Shown here: positions 9,170 to 17,291 of the stretch, in pieces
Layout: each line of letters starts with the position of its first letter
How positions within the stretch are numbered: position 1 is the stretch's first letter
The notes under the pieces: model-generated
What the model was told of the DNA's origin: nothing
The model's input: only the letters and a program-made list of their open reading frames with translations
The model's database searches: none
Assembly: GCA_900545805.1 (NCBI GenBank)
Contig: URAL01000001.1
Coordinates: 47,321-111,320 of the forward strand
Length of the DNA stretch: 64,000 nucleotides
From: an uncultured Eubacteriales bacterium
Lineage (GTDB): Bacteria > Bacillota > Clostridia > Oscillospirales > Oscillospiraceae
Direction: 5' to 3'
Translations under genes and position numbers: made by a program

Positions 9170-10126
9170 ATGTTGAAAAAACTCAAAGTGATCCTTGTGG
9201 GCGGACTTGCCCTGTGCTGCCTGTATCTTTTCGCCGTGTATCTGCGCACGGACGGCGGCGAGAGCATAAAAAGCACAATATCCTTGACGGACGACGCCGA
9301 GGAGACGGGCTATCCCACCGGCACTCCGCTTGATACGCCCGCTCCGGAGTCAAGCACCGCACCCGTGATGCCGACTATAATACCTACCACAATATCCGGC
9401 GGTCTGTCGATCAAAAACACATCAGGCTATGATATTGATATAGATTCCGTACTGAGTGCGGGATGTCCGATACGGCTGGAGACCGGAAAGCCGCAGATAC
9501 TTATAATCCACACCCATTCGAGCGAGGCCTACTCCCCTGCCGGGCTGGACAAATATGACGACCTCGGCACGAACCGCACGCTTGACCAGAACCTGAACGT
9601 TATCCGCATCGGCAAGGAGCTTGCAAAAATTTTCGAGGACTGCGGCCTTAACGTTATCCACGATACCCAGGTGTTCGACTACCCGAGCTACACAGGCTCA
9701 TATAACCGCAGCTGCGAGGCTGTCGAAAAATATCTGGCAGACTACCCGAGCATCAAGATCGTCATTGATCTGCACCGGGACGCGCTGTGCTCGGATACGG
9801 TGACATACAAGACCACCGCCACCGAGCAGGGCGTGTGCGCAAGTCAGGTGATGCTTTTCGTCGGGAGCGACGCGAGCGGACTCGAGCACCCGAACTGGCG
9901 GCAGAATCTGAGCCTTGCTCTCTATCTGCAAAACGCGGTATGCCAATCCTACCCCAGCCTCATGCGGCCGATAACGCTGACAAAGTATCGCTACAATCAG
10001 CACCTCTCCCCCGGCTCTATGATAATCGAGGTCGGCAGCAACGGAAACACCCTGCAGGAGGCGCTGGCCGCGATACGGCTGTTCGGCAATGCGGCGGGGC
10101 CGGCGATAGCTGCGCTCGTCGAGTGA
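9170..10126 (+). CDS. spoIIP: Stage II sporulation protein P
   Basis: Mother-cell amidase/endopeptidase that works with SpoIID and SpoIIM to drive engulfment of the forespore. 318 residues: one N-terminal TM anchor (VILVGGLALCCLYLFAVYL), a low-complexity linker, and the amidase domain with LIIHTHSSEAY and VIDLHRDA carrying the predicted zinc-binding His and Glu residues. Start chosen at 9170 after GGGAGGG; the frame extends upstream to 9068 without a ribosome site. SpoIIP is a sigma-E target in Bacillus. Confidence 0.93.
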   Translation: MLKKLKVILVGGLALCCLYLFAVYLRTDGGESIKSTISLTDDAEETGYPTGTPLDTPAPESSTAPVMPTIIPTTISGGLSIKNTSGYDIDIDSVLSAGCPIRLETGKPQILIIHTHSSEAYSPAGLDKYDDLGTNRTLDQNLNVIRIGKELAKIFEDCGLNVIHDTQVFDYPSYTGSYNRSCEAVEKYLADYPSIKIVIDLHRDALCSDTVTYKTTATEQGVCASQVMLFVGSDASGLEHPNWRQNLSLALYLQNAVCQSYPSLMRPITLTKYRYNQHLSPGSMIIEVGSNGNTLQEALAAIRLFGNAAGPAIAALVE

Positions 10127-10132
10127 ATATAT

Positions 10133-10148
10133 TACATTATATAATGTA
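10133..10148. promoter_or_regulatory. Palindrome over the -10 box of the CBS gene
   Basis: TACATTATATAATGTA is a perfect 16-bp palindrome that contains TATAAT (10140-10145), about 48 nt before the CBS gene start. Position and symmetry suggest a dimeric repressor site; no known family matched. Confidence 0.4.
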
Positions 10149-10195
10149 TAGGACATCCACTCGTTTGGCTATTATTAAGTCAGGAGGGATGCTGA

Positions 10196-10624
10196 ATGAA
10201 GGTATTCGATATCATGAGCGAGCACATTGTGACGGTCGGCCTCGGCGAACCTGTGGCAGCAGCGGCAAGGCTTTTAAAGCAGTATAACATCGGCGCGGTG
10301 CCGGTGTGCGACGCTCGCGGCAATCTGCGCGGAATGATAACCGACCGCGACATCGCCGTCAGGTGCGTAGCAAACGGGCTGTCGCCGGCGGAGACGAAGA
10401 CCGGCGATATCATGACGCGCGGCGTTATCACGATAAACGACAACGCCTATGTCGGCGACGCGGCGCGGCTGATGGCCGACGCGCAGATACGCAGGCTGCC
10501 GGTGTGCAGAAACGGACAGCTTGTCGGCATGCTGTCGCTTGCCGATCTTGCGCGCAGCACCGACTGCGACACCGAGGCCGCCGAAGCACTTTGCGAAATT
10601 TCGAAAAACATTCGCAGAGTGTAG
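10196..10624 (+). CDS. CBS-pair domain protein
   Basis: 142 residues made almost wholly of two CBS domains (about 7-60 and 72-125), each with the typical IGAVPVCD/IRRLPVCR core and G-M-I-T-D-R-D or G-M-L-S-L-A-D ends. Tandem CBS modules bind adenosyl ligands such as AMP, ATP or SAM and sense energy status. No partner domain is fused. RBS AGGAGG 8 nt upstream. The next gene encodes an oxidative-stress protein, but a co-transcript is unproven. Confidence 0.88.
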   Translation: MKVFDIMSEHIVTVGLGEPVAAAARLLKQYNIGAVPVCDARGNLRGMITDRDIAVRCVANGLSPAETKTGDIMTRGVITINDNAYVGDAARLMADAQIRRLPVCRNGQLVGMLSLADLARSTDCDTEAAEALCEISKNIRRV

Positions 10625-10743
10625 CGTATGCTACAGTTGCAAGCTTTCAACCCTATTATAATGAATACAGAAAGACGGAACACGTCATTCATTATTAAAA
10701 TCAAAGCATAAAGTGTATTTATTATTTTAGGAGGTAAATTATT

Positions 10744-11310
10744 ATGGCAAAATGGGTATGCCCCGTATGTGGTTACGTTCATGAAGGCGACACTCCCCCG
10801 GAGAAGTGCCCCATCTGCAATGTCCCCGGCAGCAAGTTCATCAAGCAGTCCGAGGAGAAGTCCTGGGCAGCTGAGCATATAGTCGGCGTCGGCAAGAGCT
10901 TCGGCGCAGACGTTCCCGAAAGCGTCCGCGAGGAGATCATCAGCGGCCTGCGCGCAAACTTCGAGGGCGAGTGCTCCGAGGTCGGCATGTACCTGGCAAT
11001 GGCTCGCGTCGCTCACCGTGAAGGCTATCCCGAGATCGGCCTTTACTGGGAGAAGGCAGCTTACGAGGAGGCAGAGCATGCTGCAAAGTTCGCAGAGCTC
11101 CTCGGCGAGGTTATCACCGATTCGACCAAGAAGAACCTTGAGATGCGCGTCGATGCCGAAAACGGCGCGACCGCCGGCAAGTTCGAGCTTGCAAAGCTCG
11201 CAAAGCAGTATAACCTCGATGCTATCCACGACACCGTCCACGAGATGGCCCGCGACGAGGCCCGCCACGGCAAGGCCTTCGAAGGCCTGCTGGCAAGATA
11301 CTTTAAGTAA
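10744..11310 (+). CDS. Reverse rubrerythrin (NADH peroxidase-type)
   Basis: Detoxifies hydrogen peroxide in anaerobes with electrons from NADH-linked carriers. 188 residues. The rubredoxin-like Fe site is at the N-terminus (CPVCGY and CPICN), ahead of the four-helix diiron domain ([38 protein letters not shown]), so this is the reverse domain order. Strong RBS AGGAGG, and a -10 box TATAAT at 10657-10662. Followed by a strong terminator. Confidence 0.93.
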   Translation: MAKWVCPVCGYVHEGDTPPEKCPICNVPGSKFIKQSEEKSWAAEHIVGVGKSFGADVPESVREEIISGLRANFEGECSEVGMYLAMARVAHREGYPEIGLYWEKAAYEEAEHAAKFAELLGEVITDSTKKNLEMRVDAENGATAGKFELAKLAKQYNLDAIHDTVHEMARDEARHGKAFEGLLARYFK

Positions 11311-11323
11311 GAAGCAAAATTTT

Positions 11324-11359
11324 AAGGGGAAGCTGATATCAGCTTCCCCTTTGTTTTTT
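11324..11359 (+). terminator. Terminator of the rubrerythrin gene
   Basis: Perfect 28-bp palindrome centred on GATATC (AAGGGGAAGCTG arms) followed by a T-rich run. Confidence 0.9.
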
Positions 11360-11927
11360 ATGCTTTTGCGGGTACAACAGTGCCCGTTATTTCGACTATT
11401 TCCCAATCATAATCCATCATTTTTTCATGCATATATCCATCATTATCAGGGTAATCATTGGGATAAATTGACATTCTTGAGTAACCTTTTCCGGCAGTAT
11501 CGCATTTTACAGTTATAGGCATGTCTATCATCCCTGCTTCTATCCATTCCCAGTTACTGTTCTGACCTACTGTTTGATATGTGCCATTGATTTTTACGGT
11601 AACAGTAAGGTCTTTAAAATTATAGTCTTGCGAAACGGCTGCAACGTTGACAAACGGGTGCACACATTTATACACATAAAGTGTTGTGCAGTTTAAGCCG
11701 GGAAGTGAGATACCTTTTCCATTGTTTATAGAGCTTACATTAAGTACATCATCTTCCTCACCTTTTTCGAACGGTGCACCCCAATCCGGTGGCTCAATAA
11801 ACACTTTAACTTCTAAGTATTCAGAATAATTATCAAGCGTAACCTCAACGCCTTTATCTTCTCCACCGCAGGCGCACAGCGGCAACACCATAAGCAATGA
11901 CAAAACAAACGCTAATATTCTCTTCAT
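11358..11927 (-). CDS. Lipoprotein of unknown function
   Basis: 189 residues with a lipoprotein signal ending in LPLCAC (about 15-20) and a beta-rich soluble domain; no family recognised. Its start overlaps the stop of the upstream 80-residue gene by 4 nt, so the two form one operon. Noticeably more AT-rich than neighbouring core genes, consistent with an accessory origin. Confidence 0.7.
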   Translation of the reverse strand: MKRILAFVLSLLMVLPLCACGGEDKGVEVTLDNYSEYLEVKVFIEPPDWGAPFEKGEEDDVLNVSSINNGKGISLPGLNCTTLYVYKCVHPFVNVAAVSQDYNFKDLTVTVKINGTYQTVGQNSNWEWIEAGMIDMPITVKCDTAGKGYSRMSIYPNDYPDNDGYMHEKMMDYDWEIVEITGTVVPAKA

Positions 11928-12166
11928 TTTCCTACCTCTTTCTTTAATATAACTGTTTTTTCAATCACCGGTTTCTCTTCAACGCCTACTATGACATAAC
12001 CTTTTTCTTTGGCACGAGCTGCAAGGGCTGAGCCGGTTTTTAAATAGCTCTGATTTTTTGGCAGCGGTGCGCCGGTTTGTTCCTCGTACTCTTTTGCTGT
12101 CAAGCAAAAGTCAACGCCTTGATCAAACAAATAATCAAGACCGTCAAGTTTTGGTCTCTTTCCCAT
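11924..12166 (-). CDS. Small conserved protein, divergent partner of an RHH regulator
   Basis: 80 residues, soluble, no family name known to me. The sequence has a DYLFDQGVDFCLTAKEYEEQ segment and a lysine/glutamate-rich tail. The second of two adjacent ATGs is preferred, being 5 nt after GAGGAG. Transcribed away from the ribbon-helix-helix gene at 12278, with the shared 43-bp palindrome between them. I recall similar small proteins paired with RHH genes in clostridial accessory regions, but cannot check it here. Confidence 0.6.
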   Translation of the reverse strand: MGKRPKLDGLDYLFDQGVDFCLTAKEYEEQTGAPLPKNQSYLKTGSALAARAKEKGYVIVGVEEKPVIEKTVILKKEVGK

Positions 12167-12182
12167 CATCTCTCCTCTTTCT

Positions 12183-12225
12183 TATTATAATTTTATAGTG
12201 TTTATAACACTATAAAATTATAATA
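12183..12225. promoter_or_regulatory. 43-bp inverted repeat between divergent genes, operator candidate
   Basis: Two perfectly complementary 20-bp arms separated by TAT. Each arm carries a -10 box: TATAAT on plus at 12219-12224 and on minus at 12184-12189. A protein bound here would block both promoters. The RHH protein encoded 53 nt away is the obvious candidate. Confidence 0.65.
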
Positions 12226-12277
12226 TACACAAACTACTTCTGTCAAGTTAAACTACAAATATAAATGAGGTGTGCAT

Positions 12278-12472
12278 ATGGCAGAAGAAATCAAAATAAC
12301 AAAGAAATCAGCCCGAAAGGGAGACGATGGCTACAAGGTCGTATCAGTGCGCATGAAGGATGAGACTGTTGATAAGCTGGATGACCTTTCGGCAAAAACA
12401 AACCGCTCGCGCAACGAGCTTATAAACATTCTGATCGAATCGGCTATCAATATCGTAAAAATCGAAGAATGA
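12278..12472 (+). CDS. Ribbon-helix-helix (CopG/Arc-type) DNA-binding protein
   Basis: 64-residue regulator. Basic N-terminus (EIKITKKSARKGDDG), then beta-strand YKVVSVRMKDETV and two helices with NRSRNELINILIESA, the RHH pattern. The start is set by GAGG 7 nt before ATG; a GTG two codons earlier overlaps the ribosome site. Such proteins bind palindromes as dimers of dimers, and the 43-bp inverted repeat lies just upstream, so autoregulation is likely. No toxin-like gene follows in the same direction. Confidence 0.8.
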   Translation: MAEEIKITKKSARKGDDGYKVVSVRMKDETVDKLDDLSAKTNRSRNELINILIESAINIVKIEE

Positions 12473-12490
12473 GCAAAATTGTTTAATGAC

Positions 12491-12520
12491 AAAAGGAGCG
12501 GATATGCCGCTCCTTTTCTA
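12491..12520 (+). terminator. Terminator of the RHH gene
   Basis: 11-bp stem AAAAGGAGCGG/CCGCTCCTTTT with a 5-nt loop, ending in T4. Confidence 0.8.
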
Positions 12521-12550
12521 TTTCCATTTCAAGATAATTTGTGCTATACT
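12521..12550 (+). promoter_or_regulatory. Promoter of the 253-residue gene
   Basis: TTTCCA-N18-TATACT with TGC before the -10 (extended -10), about 40 nt before the start. Confidence 0.55.
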
Positions 12551-12590
12551 GACATCAGGATATGTAATATTAAAGCATTGGAGGTATAGC

Positions 12591-13352
12591 ATGGATAAGC
12601 AACCCTGTCTGCCCGTAAAAATAACGGCAAAAAAGTGGGCCGACAAATTGCAGGACGGCTCGGTCTTCATGCGTTCGCTGCACGACTTCGGTTCATGGAG
12701 CGCAATAAAGCATCATAACAGCGGCAACGGACAGATGAAGGACGGAGTTCAGGGCGATATCGGCGAGGGTATAGTCAGGCGCGTCGATCCCAAGGTAGGA
12801 GATGAGTTTTTCAACAGCTTTGATCCCGAGCTGCGGTCTGTAATGAAGGATATGTTCTACATTGAAGAGAACATATTTCAATTCTGCAAAATATACTGTA
12901 TGTACGGTCTGACGTATTTAATCGATGAACGGAGATTTGAACAGCCCGACGAGCGTCTGCGCGAATTTGGCGACAGCGCGGTCATCATTTATGACCCAAA
13001 TGAGTTTTTAAACCGCGTTCTGCATGCACTCTATAATAAGTATGGCGACAACTGCAATTTCAAGCTGGATGAGGTTCACTATTACCCACCCGATTACTAC
13101 GGCGAGCTTGACGAGTTCTGCAAGCATGACAGCTATGCGTGGCAGAACGAAATGCGCATGAGGGTAGCCCTGCTGGACGAGAATGAAACAATAACAGATG
13201 CCGACGGGCGCGTCAGAAAACACCTTATCCAGGACATCTCCCCTATCACGCTTGATATCGGCTCGATAAGAGATATTTCCGTTCAGATATCTGTAGACGA
13301 TCTTATAGCCCTGCGTCTGCCGGATATCATAAAGCCGCCGGTTGAAGATTAG
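12591..13352 (+). CDS. Unrecognised soluble protein
   Basis: 253 residues, no signal peptide or TM segment. The start at 12591 follows GGAGG; the frame is open further upstream but would cross the RHH terminator. Visible features: VFMRSLHDFGSW, a GVQGDIGEG segment, cysteines in FCKIYCMYG, and a late WQNEMRMRVAL. The pattern of an early short-loop Gly-Asp...Glu-Gly and a later W-x-x-E-x-R is reminiscent of DUF2971-like proteins of accessory regions, but I would not assign a function. Own promoter and shared terminator make it a separate unit. Confidence 0.7.
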   Translation: MDKQPCLPVKITAKKWADKLQDGSVFMRSLHDFGSWSAIKHHNSGNGQMKDGVQGDIGEGIVRRVDPKVGDEFFNSFDPELRSVMKDMFYIEENIFQFCKIYCMYGLTYLIDERRFEQPDERLREFGDSAVIIYDPNEFLNRVLHALYNKYGDNCNFKLDEVHYYPPDYYGELDEFCKHDSYAWQNEMRMRVALLDENETITDADGRVRKHLIQDISPITLDIGSIRDISVQISVDDLIALRLPDIIKPPVED

Positions 13353-13375
13353 TTTTTGTTGCTTTATAGCAATAG

Positions 13376-13404
13376 AAAAAAAGACGCCCGAGGGCGTCTT
13401 TTTT
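13376..13404. terminator. Bidirectional terminator between the 253-residue gene and recG
   Basis: AAAAAAGACGCCC/GGGCGTCTTTTTT around a GA centre, with A- and T-runs on either side; serves both converging genes. Confidence 0.85.
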
Positions 13405-15457
13405 AATTCAATGTATCCGAGTTCATGGTAAACAACCGCTCGACGGCTGTCTTTAATTGCGCGTGCTCCGGCGCGGAAAGCTCAGGGTCTGAGGTCAAAA
13501 GCTCATGCGCCGCCTGCTGTGCGGTTTGCAGGACATTCATATCGGAGCACAGGTCTGCAACATGCATCGCCGGAAGTCCGTGCTGGCGCGAGCCGAAGAA
13601 ATCACCCGGTCCGCGCAGCTTGAGATCCTCCTCGGATATCTTAAAGCCATCGTTGGTTTTGGTCATGATCTTGAGCCGCGCCTGCGTCGCCTCGTTATCG
13701 CTGTCGGAAACAAGCACGCAATAGCTCTTATGCTCCCCGCGCCCGACGCGGCCGCGCAGCTGGTGCAGCTGGCTCAGGCCGAAGCGGTCGGCGTTTTCGA
13801 CTATCATCAGCGCCGCGTTCGGCACGTCAACGCCGACCTCGATGACCGTAGTAGAAACGAGTATGTCGATATCTCCGGCCACAAAGGTCGACATAATATC
13901 GTTCTTTTCCTTGGCCTTCATTTTGCCGTGAATACACGCTACCCTGAGGTCCGGGAAATATTTTTGCAGCTCGGCAGCGTGCTCCTGCGCGGATTTGACG
14001 TTCGGCGGAAGCTCCTCGTTTTCCTCTATCATCGGGCAGACGACAAACACCTGCCGTCCCTCGGAAACGAGCTTGCGGATAAAGCCGTTTAAGCGCGTGC
14101 GATAGCTTTCGGTGACGGCAAAGGTATCGACCTTCTGCCTGCCCGGCGGCATCTCGTCTATGACCGAGATATCGAGGTCGCCGTAGATTATAAGCGCCAG
14201 AGTGCGCGGTATAGGCGTTGCGGACATGACGAGAACATGCGGCTTTTCGCCCTTGGATATGAGGCTTGAGCGCTGGTTAACACCGAAGCGGTGCTGCTCG
14301 TCGGTAATAACAAGGGCGAGATCGGAATACTCGACATCCTCGGAAAACAGCGCGTGCGTTCCGATTATAAGGTCAAGCTCTCCGGCGGCGAGCTCGGCCT
14401 TGACCTCGCGTTTTTGCTTTGCGGTCATAGAGCCTGTGAGCCTTCCGATGCGCAGTCCGAAGGGTGCGAGAAACGAGCTGAGCGTTTTAAAATGCTGCCC
14501 GGCGAGTATTTCGGTCGGTGTCATAAAGGCGGACGAATATCCGTTTTTCCACACATACCAGATAAGCGCCGCTGCAACGAGCGTTTTGCCGCTGCCGACG
14601 TCGCCCTGAACAAGTCTGTTCATCGCAATGCCCGACTGCATATCGTGCACAGCGTCCGAAACGGCGCGTCTCTGTGCGCCCGTCGGAGCAAAGGGCAGGC
14701 TTGAAAAAAACTCCTCGATATCCTGCTCGTGCATGAGTATGCCGCTCTGCTTTGAGTGACTGCCCTTCATTTTGCCGAGGGCGCAGGCGAGCAGGAAAAG
14801 CTCCTCGAACACGAGTCTGCGCCGCGCAAGCTCAAGATCCTCAAAGCTTGCGGGAAAGTGAATGTTCTCATAGGCATAGTCTGTCTGCGCAAGATGATAT
14901 TTTTCGCGCAGGCTATCCGGCAGCGCCTCGGGCAGCTCGGACGCACACGCATCCAGTGCCTGACGCACAGCGCTCATGATGAGCTTCTGCGAAAGCCCGG
15001 TCGTCAGCTTATACAAGGGAACGATGCGCCCCGTTACGCCGCCGACCGTGCCCTCGCGCTCAATCACGGGATTCGTCATTGTTCTTTTGCCGCCGACAGC
15101 TATTATCTTGCCGTAGATGTTCAGGCTGTCGCCTCGGTGTACGCTGTTTTTGATATACGGCTGATTGAAAAATGTTATGTCAACCGAACCGCTTTCATCC
15201 ACCACGCGGAACTTCACAAGCTCCAGACCCCGGCGGATACGCACGAGGTGCGCGTCCTCTGCGGCAAGGGCATTTATGCAGACAGTCTCGCCGTCGCAGG
15301 TCAGGCCGATGGGCTTAAAGCTGCTGCGATCCTCATATTTCCTCGGAAAATACGAAACAAGGTCACGGACGTTAAAGACGCCGAGCTTATTGAAAAGCAG
15401 CGCCTTTTTTTCGCCTATGCCTTTGCAGTATCGTATATCGGTTTCAAGATAGTTCAT
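13403..15457 (-). CDS. recG: ATP-dependent DNA helicase RecG
   Basis: Remodels stalled forks and Holliday junctions. 684 residues, the usual size. N-terminal wedge/OB domain (about 1-230), then helicase motifs: GDVGSGKTLVAAAL (I), the DEQH box in ITDEQHRFGV (II), SATPIPRTLAL (III) and QLRGRVGRGEHKSYC (VI). Third gene of the apbE - glycosylase - recG operon, overlapping the glycosylase stop by 4 nt. Confidence 0.97.
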   Translation of the reverse strand: MNYLETDIRYCKGIGEKKALLFNKLGVFNVRDLVSYFPRKYEDRSSFKPIGLTCDGETVCINALAAEDAHLVRIRRGLELVKFRVVDESGSVDITFFNQPYIKNSVHRGDSLNIYGKIIAVGGKRTMTNPVIEREGTVGGVTGRIVPLYKLTTGLSQKLIMSAVRQALDACASELPEALPDSLREKYHLAQTDYAYENIHFPASFEDLELARRRLVFEELFLLACALGKMKGSHSKQSGILMHEQDIEEFFSSLPFAPTGAQRRAVSDAVHDMQSGIAMNRLVQGDVGSGKTLVAAALIWYVWKNGYSSAFMTPTEILAGQHFKTLSSFLAPFGLRIGRLTGSMTAKQKREVKAELAAGELDLIIGTHALFSEDVEYSDLALVITDEQHRFGVNQRSSLISKGEKPHVLVMSATPIPRTLALIIYGDLDISVIDEMPPGRQKVDTFAVTESYRTRLNGFIRKLVSEGRQVFVVCPMIEENEELPPNVKSAQEHAAELQKYFPDLRVACIHGKMKAKEKNDIMSTFVAGDIDILVSTTVIEVGVDVPNAALMIVENADRFGLSQLHQLRGRVGRGEHKSYCVLVSDSDNEATQARLKIMTKTNDGFKISEEDLKLRGPGDFFGSRQHGLPAMHVADLCSDMNVLQTAQQAAHELLTSDPELSAPEHAQLKTAVERLFTMNSDTLN

Positions 15458-15963
15458 TTTTGAAGCTTAAATCTCCACAATGCCTCGCGGTCGGCAGGTT
15501 CGGCATATGCTATGCCGACGCGCGGTAGTTGTGTTATGTTAACCTTTGTGCCGTCGTCCTCAATGCGCAGCCCGTCGCAGGAGAGGATATCGAGTCCGTT
15601 GAAGCTGCGGTCGATGCCAAGCTCTTTTGTGAGCTTTCCCGGCCCTTCAAAGCCCTCGCAGCAGCGAATGAGTACGGCCTGCGGATCATTTTCGGAGCCG
15701 GACACGATGTTGAGCATCTCGTGCATCCCATAGCAGAGGTAAACGTATATCGTACCGCCGTCGCGCCAGAGTATCCCGGCGCGCTTTGTTTTGCCCTTGT
15801 GGGCGTGGCAGGCGGTATCCTCAGCTCCGCAGTACGCCTCGGTTTCCGTTATCCTAAGGCGCTTTTCGCTTCCGTCGGGAAAGCGGCGCACGAGAAGCTT
15901 TCCGACGAGTGCGGGCGCAAGGGTCAGAGCGTCGGCACGGAAAAATTCACGGTTTGGCATCAC
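15454..15963 (-). CDS. Alkyl-purine DNA glycosylase (AAG/MPG family)
   Basis: Removes 3-methyladenine and other damaged purines in base excision repair. 169 residues, slightly short for the family. Seen: VGKLLVRRFPDG, RITETEAYCGAEDTACHA with the catalytic Glu, GTIYVYLCYGMHEMLNIVS, and GPGKLTKELGID. ATGA overlaps link it to both apbE upstream and recG downstream, a repair pair in one operon. Confidence 0.95.
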   Translation of the reverse strand: MMPNREFFRADALTLAPALVGKLLVRRFPDGSEKRLRITETEAYCGAEDTACHAHKGKTKRAGILWRDGGTIYVYLCYGMHEMLNIVSGSENDPQAVLIRCCEGFEGPGKLTKELGIDRSFNGLDILSCDGLRIEDDGTKVNITQLPRVGIAYAEPADREALWRFKLQK

Positions 15964-17012
15964 TCCACCATCTTAAGAGTGTAATCGGTGCTGTTTGTTA
16001 GTGTGAACATCTCAAGCAGGCCGGTTGTACACAGGATCTCGTTATCCTTTGTTATCATTATCATATCAAAGCCGCCGTTTTCGCGCCAGTATTTGAGCGC
16101 AGCGCTCTCACCGAGGATGAACATCGCGGTCGACAGGCAGTCTGCCAGCGTTCCGTCAGAGCAGACTATCGTTACGGAAACGAGATCATTGTCCGCCGGC
16201 TTTCCGGTGCTTGGGTCTATCAGGTGATGATACTTCATTCCGTCAGGGCCGATGAAATAGCGCTGATAGCTGCCGCTTGTGATGATAGCCGTCTCACCGA
16301 CGGTAAGCGTTCCGACGTAAGAGCCGGTGTCGTTGGGATCCTCCACCGCAACTGTCCAGTTGCTTCCGTCGGGCTTTGTGCCGAGGGTCTGCACGTTGCC
16401 GCCGAGTGAGACTATGCCGCTTGTGACTCCGTTTTTGCGCATCGCGTCAATGGCATACTTCGACGCGCAGCCCTTGGCAACCGCGCCGAAGCTTATCTGC
16501 GTCCCGGCGGGCATACGCACGGAATAGTTTGCCTCCCCCTCAAAGTCGGTGATCTCGGTCTTCCCGAAGCCGAGCTTTTGTCTCAGCTCCTTGATTTCGT
16601 CATCCGAGGGAATACGTCCTGTTTCTTCCTTGAATTCGCCCCAGGCCTCGTAAAGCGGGTACACCGACAGATCGAGCGCGCCGCCCGATAGCTTATATAC
16701 GCTCAGCGCCGTCGAGAGCATCTCGTTTACCTGCGGGGTCACAATGACGTTCTTCCCCTCGGCGTTGTTTATAAGCGTGGTGTAGCTGCCCTCATTGTTC
16801 GGGTCGAGCATATCGTCCATGGCGTTTATAACGCCGACAGCGGCACTGATACCGTCATTTGCGTATTTTCCGTAGGCGGTCAGGTTCATGACCGTATCCA
16901 TTGCGAATATCTGCTTCTGCACAGGCTCGTTCCTCGAGCATGCGCACAGCGGCAGCAGCAGGCACACGCACAGCAGCACCGCGACCGTCCTTTTTACAAA
17001 AAAGCGCCTCAT
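15960..17012 (-). CDS. apbE: FAD:protein FMN transferase ApbE, lipoprotein
   Basis: Attaches FMN covalently to Thr of target flavoproteins such as Rnf/Nqr subunits. 350 residues, exported lipoprotein (LLLPLCAC). Seen: MDTVMNLTAYG, AKGCASKYAID, SLGGNVQTLG and YHHLIDPSTGKPAD, all ApbE signatures. RBS GAGGA 6 nt before the ATG. No Rnf genes are in this window. A candidate promoter lies just upstream. Confidence 0.95.
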   Translation of the reverse strand: MRRFFVKRTVAVLLCVCLLLPLCACSRNEPVQKQIFAMDTVMNLTAYGKYANDGISAAVGVINAMDDMLDPNNEGSYTTLINNAEGKNVIVTPQVNEMLSTALSVYKLSGGALDLSVYPLYEAWGEFKEETGRIPSDDEIKELRQKLGFGKTEITDFEGEANYSVRMPAGTQISFGAVAKGCASKYAIDAMRKNGVTSGIVSLGGNVQTLGTKPDGSNWTVAVEDPNDTGSYVGTLTVGETAIITSGSYQRYFIGPDGMKYHHLIDPSTGKPADNDLVSVTIVCSDGTLADCLSTAMFILGESAALKYWRENGGFDMIMITKDNEILCTTGLLEMFTLTNSTDYTLKMVE

Positions 17013-17051
17013 ATTTTATCCTCGGAGTTTTACTGTAATATTTATTTTATA

Positions 17052-17080
17052 AGTATAACATACAAAGCGGCAATTGAAAA
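17052..17080 (-). promoter_or_regulatory. Promoter of the apbE operon, extended -10
   Basis: Minus strand TTTTCA-N17-TATACT with TGT ahead of the -10; weak -35. Confidence 0.5.
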
Positions 17081-17224
17081 CCGAAATTTTGTACCCTCCG
17101 GTCAACATGCATACTATAACTGTTTGTTGAAAGTGGCAACAGGTACAATATATAGTAGCTCGCGGCAAAATGCTCAATTTACAGATTGTTTACGCCGTTT
17201 TACGACTCCAATCGCTTGCCGGTG

Positions 17225-17253
17225 TTGACATAATCCGACTTGTGTGTTACAAT
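17225..17253 (+). promoter_or_regulatory. Sigma-A promoter of the NlpC/P60 gene
   Basis: TTGACA-N17-TACAAT, ending 38 nt before the ATG. The 150 bp upstream to apbE hold nothing else I can name. Confidence 0.85.
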
Positions 17254-17291
17254 TTGATTACATATTGAAATATTCTACGGAGAGTTCAAAG

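Noticed and set aside
11924..12472. Toxin-antitoxin module
   Set aside because: The RHH protein resembles antitoxins, but the divergent 80-residue protein and lipoprotein show no toxin motif and are not in the same operon.
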